Assembly (NCBI RefSeq): GCF_004331345.1
Contig: NZ_SJJZ01000005.1
Location: 434,001 to 498,000, forward strand
From: Kribbella soli
GTDB taxonomy: Bacteria; Actinomycetota; Actinomycetes; Propionibacteriales; Kribbellaceae
Direction of reading: 5' to 3'
DNA length: 64,000 nt
Shown: piece after piece, positions 34,484 through 43,665 of the stretch
How positions within the stretch are numbered: position 1 is the first letter of the stretch
Layout of the letters: the number at the start of each line of letters is the position of its first letter
Program-made: the position numbers and the translations under genes
Notes under the pieces: model-generated
Database searches by the model: none
The model's input: the letters and a program-made list of their open reading frames with translations, nothing else
Told to the model about the DNA's origin: nothing

Positions 34484-34664
34484 GCCCGCGGATCGCGACG
34501 TACAGCAGGGAAACGCCGAGGGCCGCGACGATCGGGCCGACGGTCGCCCACAGGGTGCTGCCGGTCATCGAGCTGCCCTTGAGGTACCCGAGGCCTTGCA
34601 GCGTCCAGACCCCACCGATCGCGACGAGCAGTACGGCGAACGCGATGGCGACGATCTTTCCCAT
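34470..34664 (-). CDS. Small two-helix membrane protein
   Basis: A 64-aa protein with two hydrophobic segments (IVAIAFAVLLVAIGGVWTL and TVGPIVAALGVSLLYVAI) and a basic end, GPRKR. Similar short proteins are widespread and uncharacterised in actinobacteria. The glycosylase-like gene upstream ends ten bases before its start. Confidence 0.7.
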   Translation of the reverse strand: MGKIVAIAFAVLLVAIGGVWTLQGLGYLKGSSMTGSTLWATVGPIVAALGVSLLYVAIRGPRKR

Positions 34665-34673
34665 GCAGGGAGG

Positions 34674-35525
34674 TTAGCCGAGTAGCTCGTCGCAGAGGGT
34701 CGTGAGTTGCCGGCGGAGGGGGCGGGCGCGGTCGGCGAAGGCGCGTTGGGCGGCGGTGTACTCCGCTTTGCCGTCAGGGGTTTCGATCCGCACGGGGGAG
34801 TAGCCGAGCGCGGCCAGGTCGTACGGTGATGCGCGCATGTCGAGGGTGCGGATGTCACGGGCGAGCTCGAAGCACTCCAGGAGCAGCGAGCTGGGTGTGA
34901 AGGGCATCAGCTTGGTCGCCCACTTGTAGAGGTCCATGTTCGCGTGCAGGCAGCCGCCCTGTTCCAAGGCGGGCTGGGACTCGCGGTCGGGCTGGAGCGT
35001 GTTGAGCGGACGGGCAGGGGTCGTGAAGAAGCGGAACGCGTCGAAGTGCGAGCAGCTGATCTTGTGCGACTCGACGACCTGATCGGTGCCCTCGGCCCCT
35101 AGCCGCAGCGGCCAGGAGGTGTGCCGTACGTCGGGAGTCCGGTAGACCATCGCCCACTCGTGCAGACCGAAGCAGCCGAATTGGGCCTGCCGATCGAGCG
35201 TCGACGCGAGCAGCCGGCGGATCCACGTGATGCTGTCCGCGCGGCGTTCGATCTCGGCTGGATCGAGCGTGGCGGTCCCGTCGACGACGACGTACCCGCG
35301 CCGATCGCCGTAGGAAGCCGCATCCTGCAGGCGGATCCCGGGGCCCGGGTGCCAGACGCGGAGCTGGTTCGGCCGCGTCGGGTAGTAGGTGAAGAGGAAG
35401 TCCTCGACCGGATGCGCTTCCCGCCGGCGCCGCCGTTCCAGGTGGCCCGCCAGCAGTACGTCGACTCGCGCGGCGTGATCCTCGGCGTACGACGACCACT
35501 CGGCAAACGGCAGCGTGACGCTCAT
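34674..35525 (-). CDS. 3-methyladenine DNA glycosylase-like annotated family, function uncertain
   Basis: A 283-aa protein of an actinobacterial family often labelled 3-methyladenine DNA glycosylase. Conserved features are HPVEDFLFTYYPTRPNQLRVWHPG, FGCFGLHEWAMVYR, HFDAFRFFT and GGCLHANMDLYKWATKL, the last with possible metal ligands. No helix-hairpin-helix or AlkA motif is seen, so the label is taken from family usage and may be wrong. The GNAT gene upstream overlaps it by four bases. Confidence 0.65.
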   Translation of the reverse strand: MSVTLPFAEWSSYAEDHAARVDVLLAGHLERRRRREAHPVEDFLFTYYPTRPNQLRVWHPGPGIRLQDAASYGDRRGYVVVDGTATLDPAEIERRADSITWIRRLLASTLDRQAQFGCFGLHEWAMVYRTPDVRHTSWPLRLGAEGTDQVVESHKISCSHFDAFRFFTTPARPLNTLQPDRESQPALEQGGCLHANMDLYKWATKLMPFTPSSLLLECFELARDIRTLDMRASPYDLAALGYSPVRIETPDGKAEYTAAQRAFADRARPLRRQLTTLCDELLG

Positions 35526-36004
35526 AGGTCCAGCGCGAAGGCGTACAGATCGACGCCCGGGATGGGAGACCAGTCACGTTCGGGCAGGCGGACGAAGCCG
35601 AGACGTTCGTAGATGCGGTGCGCCGTGGTCATGTAGACGGCACTGCTCATCACGATCCGGCGCTGGCCGAGCTCGCGGGTCCGCTCGATGCACTGCTCGG
35701 TCAGCGCGGTCCCGATTCCCAGGCCCCGCGCGCGACCGGCCACGCCGAGCATCCGGAACTCGCCCTCGTCGTCCCGCCCGATCTCGCGGTAGACCGAGCC
35801 GACAGGACAGTAGGTAACAGTGCCCAGCAGACCGGACGAGTCGGCCGCGACCCACAGCTCCGCCTTCGCGGCCCGGTCCGCGGCTGCACGCAGCGTCATC
35901 GCGTACTCACCCTTGACGAAGCCGTCGTGCGAGTACGCCTCGACGGTCAGCTCACCAACCGCGTCGTACTCCTCCGGAACGGCCGGCCGGATGTCGATAG
36001 TCAC
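35522..36004 (-). CDS. GNAT-family N-acetyltransferase
   Basis: A 160-aa acetyltransferase. The acetyl-CoA pyrophosphate-binding motif is ARGLGIGTALTEQCIER, preceded by FRMLGVAGRA and followed by the YERLGFVRLPERDW strand. Its acceptor amine is unknown. It is the first gene of a coupled pair with the glycosylase-like gene and is divergent from the FAH-family gene. Confidence 0.88.
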   Translation of the reverse strand: MTIDIRPAVPEEYDAVGELTVEAYSHDGFVKGEYAMTLRAAADRAAKAELWVAADSSGLLGTVTYCPVGSVYREIGRDDEGEFRMLGVAGRARGLGIGTALTEQCIERTRELGQRRIVMSSAVYMTTAHRIYERLGFVRLPERDWSPIPGVDLYAFALDL

Positions 36005-36045
36005 CGCCTAACTGTCTCATCCCGTACCCCCGGTAGGCTCGGCCC

Positions 36046-36834
36046 GTGCGTATCGCCAGATTCTCCGTGGACGACGAGCCGAAGTACGGCGTCGTCGAGA
36101 CCGACGACCCCGAAGGCCTCACCGGTACTGTCAACGTTCTCGACTCGGACCCGCTCTACCGGTCGGCGCAGTTCACCGGCGAGAAGCTGCAGCTCGCGGA
36201 CGTCCGGCTGCTGGCGCCGGTGATCCCGCGCAGCAAGGTGGTCTGCGTCGGCCGCAACTACGCGGCGCATGCCGCGGAGCTCGGCAACGACGTACCGCAG
36301 CAGCCGATGATCTTCCTGAAGCCGAACACCAGCGTGATCGGCCCGCGGGACGGCATCGTCTACCCGGAGCAGACCAACGACCTGCACTTCGAGGGCGAGC
36401 TGGCGATCGTGATCGGCCGGATCTGCCGGGACCTGCCCAAGGAGCGGGTCAACGAGGTGATCTTCGGCTACACGATCGCGAACGACGTGACCGCGCGCGA
36501 CCTGCAGAAGAGCGACGGGCAGTGGGCCCGGGCCAAGGGGTTCGACACGTTCTGCCCGCTCGGTCCGTGGATCAGCACCGAGCTCGACGTGTCCGACCTG
36601 CGGGTCAGCACCGAACTGAACGGTGAGCCCAAGCAGGACGGGCGGACGTCGCAGTTCATCTTCGACATCCCCGAGGTGCTGGCCTACATCACCTCCTTCA
36701 CCACGCTGCTGCCCGGTGACGTGGTGCTCACCGGCACCCCGGCGGGCGTCGGCCCGATGCTGCCCGGTGACGAGGTCTCGGTCAGCATCGAAGGAATCGG
36801 AACCCTCACGAACAAGGTGATCGTGCGTGACTGA
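36046..36834 (+). CDS. Fumarylacetoacetate hydrolase family protein
   Basis: A 262-aa metal-dependent hydrolase or isomerase of the FAH fold. The core has VCVGRNYAAHAAELG, FLKPNTSVIGPRDGI, the metal ligands FEGELAIVIG, NDVTARDLQK and TGTPAGVGPMLPGDEVSVSI. It probably hydrolyses a 1,3-diketo or oxaloacetate-like acid. It is found next to gltX in many actinobacteria; the genes overlap by eight bases here, so they are co-translated. Confidence 0.9.
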   Translation: MRIARFSVDDEPKYGVVETDDPEGLTGTVNVLDSDPLYRSAQFTGEKLQLADVRLLAPVIPRSKVVCVGRNYAAHAAELGNDVPQQPMIFLKPNTSVIGPRDGIVYPEQTNDLHFEGELAIVIGRICRDLPKERVNEVIFGYTIANDVTARDLQKSDGQWARAKGFDTFCPLGPWISTELDVSDLRVSTELNGEPKQDGRTSQFIFDIPEVLAYITSFTTLLPGDVVLTGTPAGVGPMLPGDEVSVSIEGIGTLTNKVIVRD

Positions 36835-38332
36835 CGCCGTACTGGGCGGTCTGGAACCGAGTGCTGTCCGGGTCCGGTTCCCACCGTCCCCGACCGGCCT
36901 GCTGACCGTCGGCAACATCCGCAGCGCGCTGTTCAACTGGGCCTTCGCGCGGCACTTCGGCGGCAAGCTGGTGCTGCGCATCGAGGACACCGACACAGCC
37001 CGGAACACGGCCGAGGGCTACCGGTACACCTACGACGCCCTGCGCTGGCTCGGCCTGACCTGGGACGAGGGCCCCGAGGCCGGCGGCGACTTCGGTCCGT
37101 ACCTGCAGTCCGAGCGGATGGACATCTACGCGGACGTCGTCGCGAAGCTGATGGCGGCCGGCAGGGCCTACCACTGCTACTGCTCGCAGGAGGAGCTCGA
37201 CCAGCGCCGCGAGGCCGCCCGCACGGCCGGCCAGCACAGCGGGTACGACGGCCACTGCCGCAACCTCTCGCCCGAGCAGGTCCAGGCGTACGTCGACGAA
37301 GGCCGGCGGCCCGTGGTGCGGCTGCGGATGCCGGACCGCCCGATCGTGTTCGACGACCTGGTCCGCGGCGAGATCACCTTCCTGCCGGAGAACCTCGGCG
37401 ACTACGTACTGGTCCGCGCGAACGGCTACCCGCTCTACCCGCTGGTGAACCCGGTCGACGACGCGCTGATGGAGATCACGCACGTCCTTCGCGGCGAGGA
37501 CCTGCTGCCGTCGACGCCCCGTCAGATCGCCCTGTACGAGGCGCTCGCGGACATCGGGGTCGGCAGCGGCCGGACGCCGCGCTTCGGGCACCTGCCGTTC
37601 GTGATGGGCGAGGGGAACAAGCGGCTGTCCAAGCGGGACAAGGGATCCGGGCTGACGGAGTACGTCGACCGCGGGTTCCTGCCCGAGGGGCTGCTGAACT
37701 ATCTGGCGCTGCTGGGCTGGTCGATCGCCGAGGACCGCGACGTGTTCACGATGGCGGAGATGGTCGAGGCGTTCGACATCCGCAAGGTGAACTCGAACGC
37801 GGCCCGCTTCGACCCGAAGAAGTGCGAGGCGATCAACGCCGCCCACATGCGGCTGCTCCCGCAGGAGGAGTTCGCGCAGCGGATGATCCCGTTCCTGGCC
37901 ACGGCCGGGGTGCTTCCGGAGCAGCCCTCCGAGGAGCAGCTCGCGGTGCTGCGGGCCGCCGTACCGCTCGTGCAGGAGCGGATGAACACGCTGTCGGAGT
38001 CCGACGAGATGCTCGGGTTCCTGTTCGTCTCCGAGGACCTGTTCACGGTCGACCCGGACGCTGCCGCGAAGGTGCTGACCGGTGACGCCGGCGCCGTACT
38101 GGATGCGTCGGCGAAGGCGCTGACAGACGTGGAGTGGACGACCGAGGCGATCGAGGCCGCGCTGCGGGCGTCGTTGATCGACGGGCTCGGGCTGAAGCCG
38201 AAGAACGCGTTCGGCCCGGTCCGGGTGGCGATCTCCGGCCGCCGGATCTCGCCGCCGCTGTTCGAGTCACTGGAACTGCTCGGGCGGGAGAAGTCCCTGC
38301 ACCGGCTCGAGCGCGCCCGCCGTACGACGTGA
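36827..38332 (+). CDS. gltX: Glutamyl-tRNA synthetase with altered HIGH motif
   Basis: The 501-aa synthetase charges tRNA-Glu, and tRNA-Gln if an amidotransferase pathway is used. The KMSKS-class motif is KRLSKRDKG, and the WAFARHFGG, LRIEDTDTAR and HVLRGEDLLPSTPRQI stretches are intact. The HIGH signature reads PSPTGLLTVGNIRSAL, so Thr stands at the place of the usual first His. Neighbouring tRNA-Gln and tRNA-Glu genes support its being the housekeeping copy. The GTG start overlaps the FAH gene. Confidence 0.93.
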   Translation: MTDAVLGGLEPSAVRVRFPPSPTGLLTVGNIRSALFNWAFARHFGGKLVLRIEDTDTARNTAEGYRYTYDALRWLGLTWDEGPEAGGDFGPYLQSERMDIYADVVAKLMAAGRAYHCYCSQEELDQRREAARTAGQHSGYDGHCRNLSPEQVQAYVDEGRRPVVRLRMPDRPIVFDDLVRGEITFLPENLGDYVLVRANGYPLYPLVNPVDDALMEITHVLRGEDLLPSTPRQIALYEALADIGVGSGRTPRFGHLPFVMGEGNKRLSKRDKGSGLTEYVDRGFLPEGLLNYLALLGWSIAEDRDVFTMAEMVEAFDIRKVNSNAARFDPKKCEAINAAHMRLLPQEEFAQRMIPFLATAGVLPEQPSEEQLAVLRAAVPLVQERMNTLSESDEMLGFLFVSEDLFTVDPDAAAKVLTGDAGAVLDASAKALTDVEWTTEAIEAALRASLIDGLGLKPKNAFGPVRVAISGRRISPPLFESLELLGREKSLHRLERARRTT

Positions 38333-39243
38333 TGAGCAAGCAGACCACGCCGTACCAGCGGCTCCTCGACAACGACATCACGCCGCGCGCGTTCGTCGTC
38401 CTCGGCTCGTTCACGATCCTGGTCGGCTGGATGATCACCGGCGTCGTGATCCAGGGTGTCCAACTCGCGATCCACAAGGACGCGGAGGGGACGCTGTCCT
38501 GGTTCGGCTTACTGGGCGTCAACCTGACCGTGATGTCCTTGATCCCGCTGTCGATGCTGATCGCCCGGGCGTTGAACAAGCAGACACCGGGACTGCTGTC
38601 GTCGGTGGTCGGCCGGCTGCGGTGGCGTCCGCTGGCCTGGTTCGCGCTGGTCTCGATCGGGCTCGAACTGATCGCGTTCGCGATCATCCAGATCTTCAAC
38701 GTCCCGCTCGCCACCGGTGAACGTCACGGTGGCGGCGTGGCGCCGGACGCGATCGCGGTCATCGCGGTCACGTTGCTGACCTCGCCGATCCAGGCCGCGG
38801 GGGAGGAGTACTTCTTCCGCGGGTACCTGCTGCAGGCCGTCGGGTCGTTCGTGCGGACCTCGCTGGTGGCCGTGATCGTCACCGGGGTGCTGTTCACCGC
38901 CGCGCACGGGATCTGGCCGTGGCAGAGTCCGGCGCTGTTCGTCGACCGGCTCGCGTTCGGTCTGATCGCGGGACTGCTCGTGGTCCGGACCGGCGGACTG
39001 GAGGCCGGCATCGCGTCGCACGCGGCCAACAACGTGGTGACGTTCGTGTTCGCGGCGATGACCGACACGGTCGGGGCGAGCCTCGGCGTGAAGGACGCGC
39101 CCTGGCCGCTGGTGACGATCGACGTCGTGAAGTTCGTGGCGTTCGGCGCGATCGCGTGGTGGATGTCCGGGCGGATGAAACTGGCCAATCGTTCCGAGCT
39201 GCCGTTGACCGCGTTGCCGGTCGGCGGCCCGGGACGGGTGTGA
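38332..39243 (+). CDS. CPBP-family intramembrane metalloprotease
   Basis: A 303-aa membrane protein with about eight hydrophobic segments. The Abi/CPBP motifs are present: GEEYFFRGYLLQ (EExxxR), FTAAHGIWPW (FxxxH) and ASHAANNVVTF (HxxxN). The catalytic Glu and two His would bind zinc in the membrane. Its start overlaps the gltX stop by one base (TGATG), but a functional tie to tRNA charging is not obvious. Substrate unknown. Confidence 0.85.
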   Translation: MSKQTTPYQRLLDNDITPRAFVVLGSFTILVGWMITGVVIQGVQLAIHKDAEGTLSWFGLLGVNLTVMSLIPLSMLIARALNKQTPGLLSSVVGRLRWRPLAWFALVSIGLELIAFAIIQIFNVPLATGERHGGGVAPDAIAVIAVTLLTSPIQAAGEEYFFRGYLLQAVGSFVRTSLVAVIVTGVLFTAAHGIWPWQSPALFVDRLAFGLIAGLLVVRTGGLEAGIASHAANNVVTFVFAAMTDTVGASLGVKDAPWPLVTIDVVKFVAFGAIAWWMSGRMKLANRSELPLTALPVGGPGRV

Positions 39244-39276
39244 CGGGAGTGACAACCAGCCTGGAGGGGGCCCGTT

Positions 39277-39306
39277 TTGCTGTCCGGTCCCTGCCTCGGG
39301 TAAGCT
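39277..39306 (+). promoter_or_regulatory. Candidate tRNA-Gln/tRNA-Glu promoter
   Basis: TTGCTG (39277-39282) and TAAGCT (39301-39306) are separated by 18 bases, about 55 bases upstream of the mature tRNA-Gln end. Spacing and sequence suit a housekeeping sigma factor. Confidence 0.5.
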
Positions 39307-39361
39307 CTCCGAGCCGGGTTGGTGAGGGCGGAAACAAACTCTCGACCCAGTGAAATGCCTT

Positions 39362-39433
39362 TGGGGTATGGGGTAATTGGCAGCCCGTCTGATTCTGGTT
39401 CAGTTAGTCTAGGTTCGAGTCCTAGTACCCCAG
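39362..39433 (+). tRNA. tRNA-Gln (CTG anticodon)
   Basis: The cloverleaf is complete: acceptor TGGGGTA paired with TACCCCA and discriminator G, D-arm with AATTGGCAG, anticodon CTG at 39395-39397 in ATTCTGGTT, and T-arm AGGTTCGAGTCCT. No CCA is encoded. It lies 118 bases after the CPBP gene. Confidence 0.96.
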
Positions 39434-39511
39434 CGGATTGGACCGCACCGGTGAAAATCGGTAGAGTTCAACCTCGTTGCCCGGCCCGTGAGGACCGGAT
39501 GACACACCTCT

Positions 39512-39584
39512 GGCCCCGTTGTGTAGCGGCCTAGCACGCCGCCCTCTCAAGGCGGTAGCGCGGGTTCGAATCCCGTCGGGGCTA
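39512..39584 (+). tRNA. tRNA-Glu (CTC anticodon)
   Basis: Acceptor arms are GGCCCCG and CGGGGCT with discriminator A. The anticodon stem CCGCC/GGCGG encloses CTCTCAA with anticodon CTC at 39546-39548, and the T-arm is GCGGGTTCGAATCCCGT. A CCA follows directly in the DNA (39585-39587). Confidence 0.96.
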
Positions 39585-39593
39585 CCAGAGAGT

Positions 39594-39626
39594 CGAAGAC
39601 CCTCGTCCATCGGATGGGGGTCTTCG
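39594..39626 (+). terminator. tRNA operon terminator
   Basis: CGAAGACCC pairs with GGGTCTTCG, with a smaller CCATC/GATGG stem in the loop. It starts seven bases after the tRNA-Glu CCA and ends 15 bases before the convergent gene's stop. Confidence 0.7.
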
Positions 39627-39641
39627 TGCGTCGGGCGGCTC

Positions 39642-40178
39642 TTACGGAACGCGACCGGTGAACGCCAGCATCCTGTCCTGGAGGCTCGCCGCTTCGGACA
39701 CCTGCACAGCCGGCCCCATCATCGGCTGGCCGAGCGGGTTGCGACCTCTCAACAACTCCTGTGGCACGTGTTGAAGACCGGTCATCGTCGCCTCGACGGC
39801 GGTTGGCGGAAGGGCTTCGTCGGCTCCGACCGATCGCGCCAGATCCCACGAATGGATCAGCAGGTCGCCGATCAGGAAGGCGGCCAGCTCCTGCTTGGGA
39901 ATGCCCGCGAACTCAGCCACGGCCCCTTCGAGGTTCGAGGGGTCCGACAGGTGCGTCGCGTACGCCTCGCGGATGGTCTCCCAGTCGTCGCCCGCGGCGA
40001 GGGAGGCGCCGAGCAACGCGCCGCCGGTCGCCTGCCATTCCAGGGTGTGGTCGACCAACGCCCGAACGTTCCATTCCACACAGGGCGTGCGGCAGTTCCA
40101 CTGATCGTCGCCGACCTTCGAACAGACGGCGGTCCACTTGCCGGCGGCTTCGCGCCAGACGTCGATTGGTCCGCTCAT
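39642..40178 (-). CDS. TIGR03086-type mycothiol-dependent DinB-fold protein
   Basis: A 178-aa protein of the maleylpyruvate isomerase N-terminal-like group (four-helix metal-binding DinB fold). The hallmark CRTPCVEWNVRALVDHTLEW gives one metal His, and LLIHSWDLARSVG another. Such proteins in actinobacteria use mycothiol as cofactor. The chosen ATG has GGGATCGGG upstream; the longer reading would begin in the divergent promoter region. Confidence 0.83.
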   Translation of the reverse strand: MSGPIDVWREAAGKWTAVCSKVGDDQWNCRTPCVEWNVRALVDHTLEWQATGGALLGASLAAGDDWETIREAYATHLSDPSNLEGAVAEFAGIPKQELAAFLIGDLLIHSWDLARSVGADEALPPTAVEATMTGLQHVPQELLRGRNPLGQPMMGPAVQVSEAASLQDRMLAFTGRVP

Positions 40179-40296
40179 CCCGATCCCTTGACTGCCTGGC
40201 TGCAGGCTCACTTCAGCACCCGTGTGCGCGGCGGCCCTCCACGACCCTGCATACCATGCCGCGCTCAGGCGATCCACCCCGACGTACGATGCGCGT

Positions 40297-43206
40297 GTGG
40301 GGGCCGAGCGACCAGCAGGCACGATGACGTTCCTGGTCGTCGACGTGGACCGAAGGGTCCGCAGCGACGAAACGCCCGCTGACGCGGCCGCGGCGGTTGT
40401 CCTGCGCGACTCGATCGTCCGGGACGCGATCGGACGAAGTGGCGGCTATCTGTTCGCGAGTGGCGACGACCGGTCCATCGCGGCGTTCGCCGCAGCCGTC
40501 GACGCCGCTGAGGCCGCGGTTGACCTCCAGCGACAGCTGATCCGCGAGCGCGACAGGCTCGCGTTCCAGGTCCGGGTCGGCCTCCACACGGCAGAGGCGA
40601 CCAAAGGCGAGCCGGACTACGTCGGTCCGGAGGTCAACCGGGCAGAGCGCTTGGCGTCGATCGCTCACAGCGGGCAGATCGTCGTCTCGGACACGACCGA
40701 GCTCTTGCTGCGCAGCCGAGTGACGTTGCGCTCCCTGGGCGAGCACCGGCTGCGTGACCTCGACCGTCGCATGACGGTGTACCAGATCGTCGCCGACGGG
40801 CTGCCCTCGGACTTTCCGCCGCTGCGAGGTGTTTCGGCGCGGATCGGCAACCTGCCGGAGCAGCTGGCCTCCTTCGTCGGGCGGGACAGGCTGGTCCTCG
40901 AGGTCGCTGAGCTCGTCCGTTCGAACCAGTTGGTCACACTCGGCGGGGCCGGCGGCGTCGGCAAGACCCGTCTGGCGCTCGAGGTCGGAGCGGGTCTCGC
41001 CGACGAGTTCCCGGACGGCGTGTGGGTCGTCGAACTCGCCTCCGTCGGCGACGCCGCGTCAGTTCCCGCCGCGATCGCGACCGCACTGGGAATCTCCCCG
41101 CGTGCGGATACCGAGCTCGTCGAGACCGTCGCCGAAGCGTTGGCCGGCCGGCGCGCTCTCGTGCTGATGGACAACTGCGAGCACGTTCTCCGGGCAGCTT
41201 CGGCCGCCATCACCGAGATCCTCGGCAGATCGGGCGTCGTCCGGGTGCTGGCGACGTCACGGGAGTACCTGTGGATCGCCGGCGAGACATTGGTGGAAGT
41301 GTCGCCGCTGGCGCTGACCGGGGGCGTCGCGTCCGACGCTGTGCATCTGTTCGTCGAGAGGGCTCGTGCCGTTCGGCCGGCGTTCGGGTTGCAGGACCCA
41401 CAGGACGCGGCGGCGGCGACAGAGATCTGCCTGACACTCGACGGCCTGCCGCTGGGCATCGAGCTGGCGGCCGCGCGGATGGCTGCCATGAGTGCGATCG
41501 AGGTGCGGGACCGGCTCGGCGCGCGCTTCCGCTTGCTGCGGGGGCCGGCGGCGCGGACCGACCGCCAGCAGACGCTGTCCCGCGCCGTTGGATGGTCGTA
41601 CGACCTGCTCGACGCCGACGAGCAGAAACTGATGCGCAACGCCTCCGTGTTCTCGGGCGGATTCGATCTGGCGAGCCTCGCGGCCGTCGTCGGCGCCGAC
41701 GACGTCGACGTCCTCGTGCAGATCGACTCGCTCGTCCGTAAGTCGCTGGTCGTCGCTGATCACGGCGCCGACCACACGCGCTACCGGCTGTACGAGACGA
41801 TCCGGCAGTTCAGCGAGGATCGGCTGTCCGAGGCCGGCGGCCTCGCGCGCATGCGCGATCGGCATGCGGCACACTTCGCCGTCGAGGCTGCGGCACGCTG
41901 GGAGGGTTGGGACGGCCCAGGCTGGCGCAGCGCAGTCGACTGGGTCGAGGCCGAGCTCGGCAACCTCCGAACCGCGTTCCGATGGAGCACGCAGCGCGGG
42001 CGCCTGGAGGTCGCGACCGACATCGCGGCGCATGCCGCGCTGATGGGATTCTCGATCGAGCTTTTCGAGACAGTGGCCTGGGCGGAGGAGTTACTGGATT
42101 CCGCCGCCGGAACGGCTGTTGCACGGCTCCCGCGCCTCTACACCGCTGCCGGCTACGCCTGCTTCGTCGGGCGCGCTGAGGCAGCGGCAGGCAACGCTCA
42201 CCGCGCCGTGGAGCTGGGGTCGCAGCCCGGCCGCGACCCCTGCGAGCCCGGGTACGCGACCTTCGTCGAGGCGCTCGGCCAGGTCTACAGCGGACACCTG
42301 GACCGCTATGTCGAGCTGACCGGTGCAGTGGCAAGGCAGTTCGGCGCGGCGCGTGGTTACGGCCTGGCGTCGTACGTGGACGGCCTGCAGGCCAGCGGCC
42401 GGGTTGCCGAGGCGCTCGAGCTCGTCGCCCCGTCGATCGTCGCCGCTCGCGACCTCGGGAACCCCTACTGGATCGCCTACGCGTTGTGGATCGGGGGGCT
42501 GACCCTCGCGAAGGCCGACCGGAAACGTGCGCTGGCGACGTGGGACGAAGCGGTCGACCATGTCCGCGAACACGGGGTGCATTTCTTCGACGGGTTCCTC
42601 GCTCGCGACGCGGCACGGCTGCACACGTCGGACGGCGAGGCCGACCGCGCCCTTGCGCTTTTCGACACCGCCATCGGCGCGGCACGCCAGGCGGGAAACG
42701 TCGCGCAGCTGATCATCAGCCTGGCCAGCGTGCCCGCCCTGTTCGAGCGCCTCGATCGCGTGGAAGCGGCGATGACACTGTTCGCGGCGTTGTCGGGCGA
42801 GCCCGCTGCCTTCCACCACGTCCCCGAGCTCGCCGAGCTGGGCGAGCGGCTGAGCCGGCGGCTAGGCACCGAACGATCCGCAGAGCTCCGGTCGGCGGGG
42901 CTGGCTTATGACCTCAACGCCGCCGCCGCGTGGACCCGGGACGAGCTGACCTCGGCCCTCCGCGAGCTCCGGCAGCAGGCCAACGGCGCTCGTACCGCCG
43001 GTCTGACGCGTCGCGAGATCGACGTGCTCAAGCTGGTGGCCGAAGGCCGCACGACGAGCGAGATCGCAGCGCGACTGTTCATCTCTGCGAAGACCGCCGA
43101 TCACCACATCCAGCACATCTACACCAAGATCGGCGTGTCCAACCGCTCCGCGGCGACCCGGTGGGCTGTGCGGCACCAGCTCGTGCCCAACGACAGCGCT
43201 CGCTGA
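40297..43206 (+). CDS. Large LuxR-type regulator with cyclase-like and NB-ARC domains
   Basis: A 969-aa signal-responsive regulator. Residues 9-170 form a class III nucleotide cyclase-like domain (MTFLVVDVD, SGDDRSIAAF, VNRAERLASIAHSGQIVVSD). An AAA/NB-ARC ATPase follows with Walker A GGAGGVGKTR at 216-225 and ALVLMDNCEHVL as Walker B, then a helical repeat region, and a C-terminal LuxR HTH (LTRREIDVLKLVAEGRTTSE, KTADHHIQHIYTKIGV). The cyclase domain may only sense nucleotides. GTG was chosen to include the PAGTMTF lead-in; ATG at 40324 is an alternative. The next two genes may be its targets or ligand-sensing partners. Confidence 0.85.
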   Translation: MGAERPAGTMTFLVVDVDRRVRSDETPADAAAAVVLRDSIVRDAIGRSGGYLFASGDDRSIAAFAAAVDAAEAAVDLQRQLIRERDRLAFQVRVGLHTAEATKGEPDYVGPEVNRAERLASIAHSGQIVVSDTTELLLRSRVTLRSLGEHRLRDLDRRMTVYQIVADGLPSDFPPLRGVSARIGNLPEQLASFVGRDRLVLEVAELVRSNQLVTLGGAGGVGKTRLALEVGAGLADEFPDGVWVVELASVGDAASVPAAIATALGISPRADTELVETVAEALAGRRALVLMDNCEHVLRAASAAITEILGRSGVVRVLATSREYLWIAGETLVEVSPLALTGGVASDAVHLFVERARAVRPAFGLQDPQDAAAATEICLTLDGLPLGIELAAARMAAMSAIEVRDRLGARFRLLRGPAARTDRQQTLSRAVGWSYDLLDADEQKLMRNASVFSGGFDLASLAAVVGADDVDVLVQIDSLVRKSLVVADHGADHTRYRLYETIRQFSEDRLSEAGGLARMRDRHAAHFAVEAAARWEGWDGPGWRSAVDWVEAELGNLRTAFRWSTQRGRLEVATDIAAHAALMGFSIELFETVAWAEELLDSAAGTAVARLPRLYTAAGYACFVGRAEAAAGNAHRAVELGSQPGRDPCEPGYATFVEALGQVYSGHLDRYVELTGAVARQFGAARGYGLASYVDGLQASGRVAEALELVAPSIVAARDLGNPYWIAYALWIGGLTLAKADRKRALATWDEAVDHVREHGVHFFDGFLARDAARLHTSDGEADRALALFDTAIGAARQAGNVAQLIISLASVPALFERLDRVEAAMTLFAALSGEPAAFHHVPELAELGERLSRRLGTERSAELRSAGLAYDLNAAAAWTRDELTSALRELRQQANGARTAGLTRREIDVLKLVAEGRTTSEIAARLFISAKTADHHIQHIYTKIGVSNRSAATRWAVRHQLVPNDSAR

Positions 43207-43372
43207 GCCCGAAGCTCCACGCGCCCGGCGCGCCCTCGTCATGGCGACCGGAAATGGGGAGAACTCCCGATGCCGGCCTTCGCCGTCGAGAGCAGGATCC
43301 AAGTCACACCAGCCAATCGGTTGGCGACACCTGGCGAAGGAAGCTTCGCCGCCGCACGAAGGAGCAAGAGCC

Positions 43373-43645
43373 ATGATCCTGGCAACGACGAAGGTCGAGG
43401 ACGTCAGCCACTTCCTGGACGTCTTCTCGACGAAGGGCGCGGACAAGCGCGCCGAGCACGGGTCCAAGGGATCTACCGTCTTCCGCGACCCGAACGAAGC
43501 GGACCGGGTCTGGGTCCTGTTCGACTGGGACGAGGCAGGTTGGGCGGCATTCGTGTCGGATCCCGACGTACCGCCGATCCTCAAAGAGGCCGGCCATGTC
43601 GGCAAGCCGCAGGCCGCCCAGCCGGCCGGCACCTACCGCGCCTGA
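43373..43645 (+). CDS. 90-aa alpha/beta-barrel-like protein
   Basis: A small soluble protein beginning MILATTKVEDVSHFLDVF with STKGADKRAEHGSKGSTVF and DRVWVLFDWDEAGWAAFVSD. The alternating strand/helix pattern resembles dimeric alpha-beta barrel (ABM-like) proteins, but no catalytic residues are known. GGAG lies ten bases upstream. It is between the LuxR regulator and the AmiC-like gene, 20 bases before the latter, likely in one operon. Confidence 0.75.
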   Translation: MILATTKVEDVSHFLDVFSTKGADKRAEHGSKGSTVFRDPNEADRVWVLFDWDEAGWAAFVSDPDVPPILKEAGHVGKPQAAQPAGTYRA

Positions 43646-43665
43646 CCAACTGAGGTGACGAGACG

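Noticed and set aside
43257..43325. GGGAGAACTCCC and GCCAATCGGTTGGC as operators
   Set aside because: Short dyads are frequent by chance and no regulator can be assigned; noted only as context for the LuxR-type locus.
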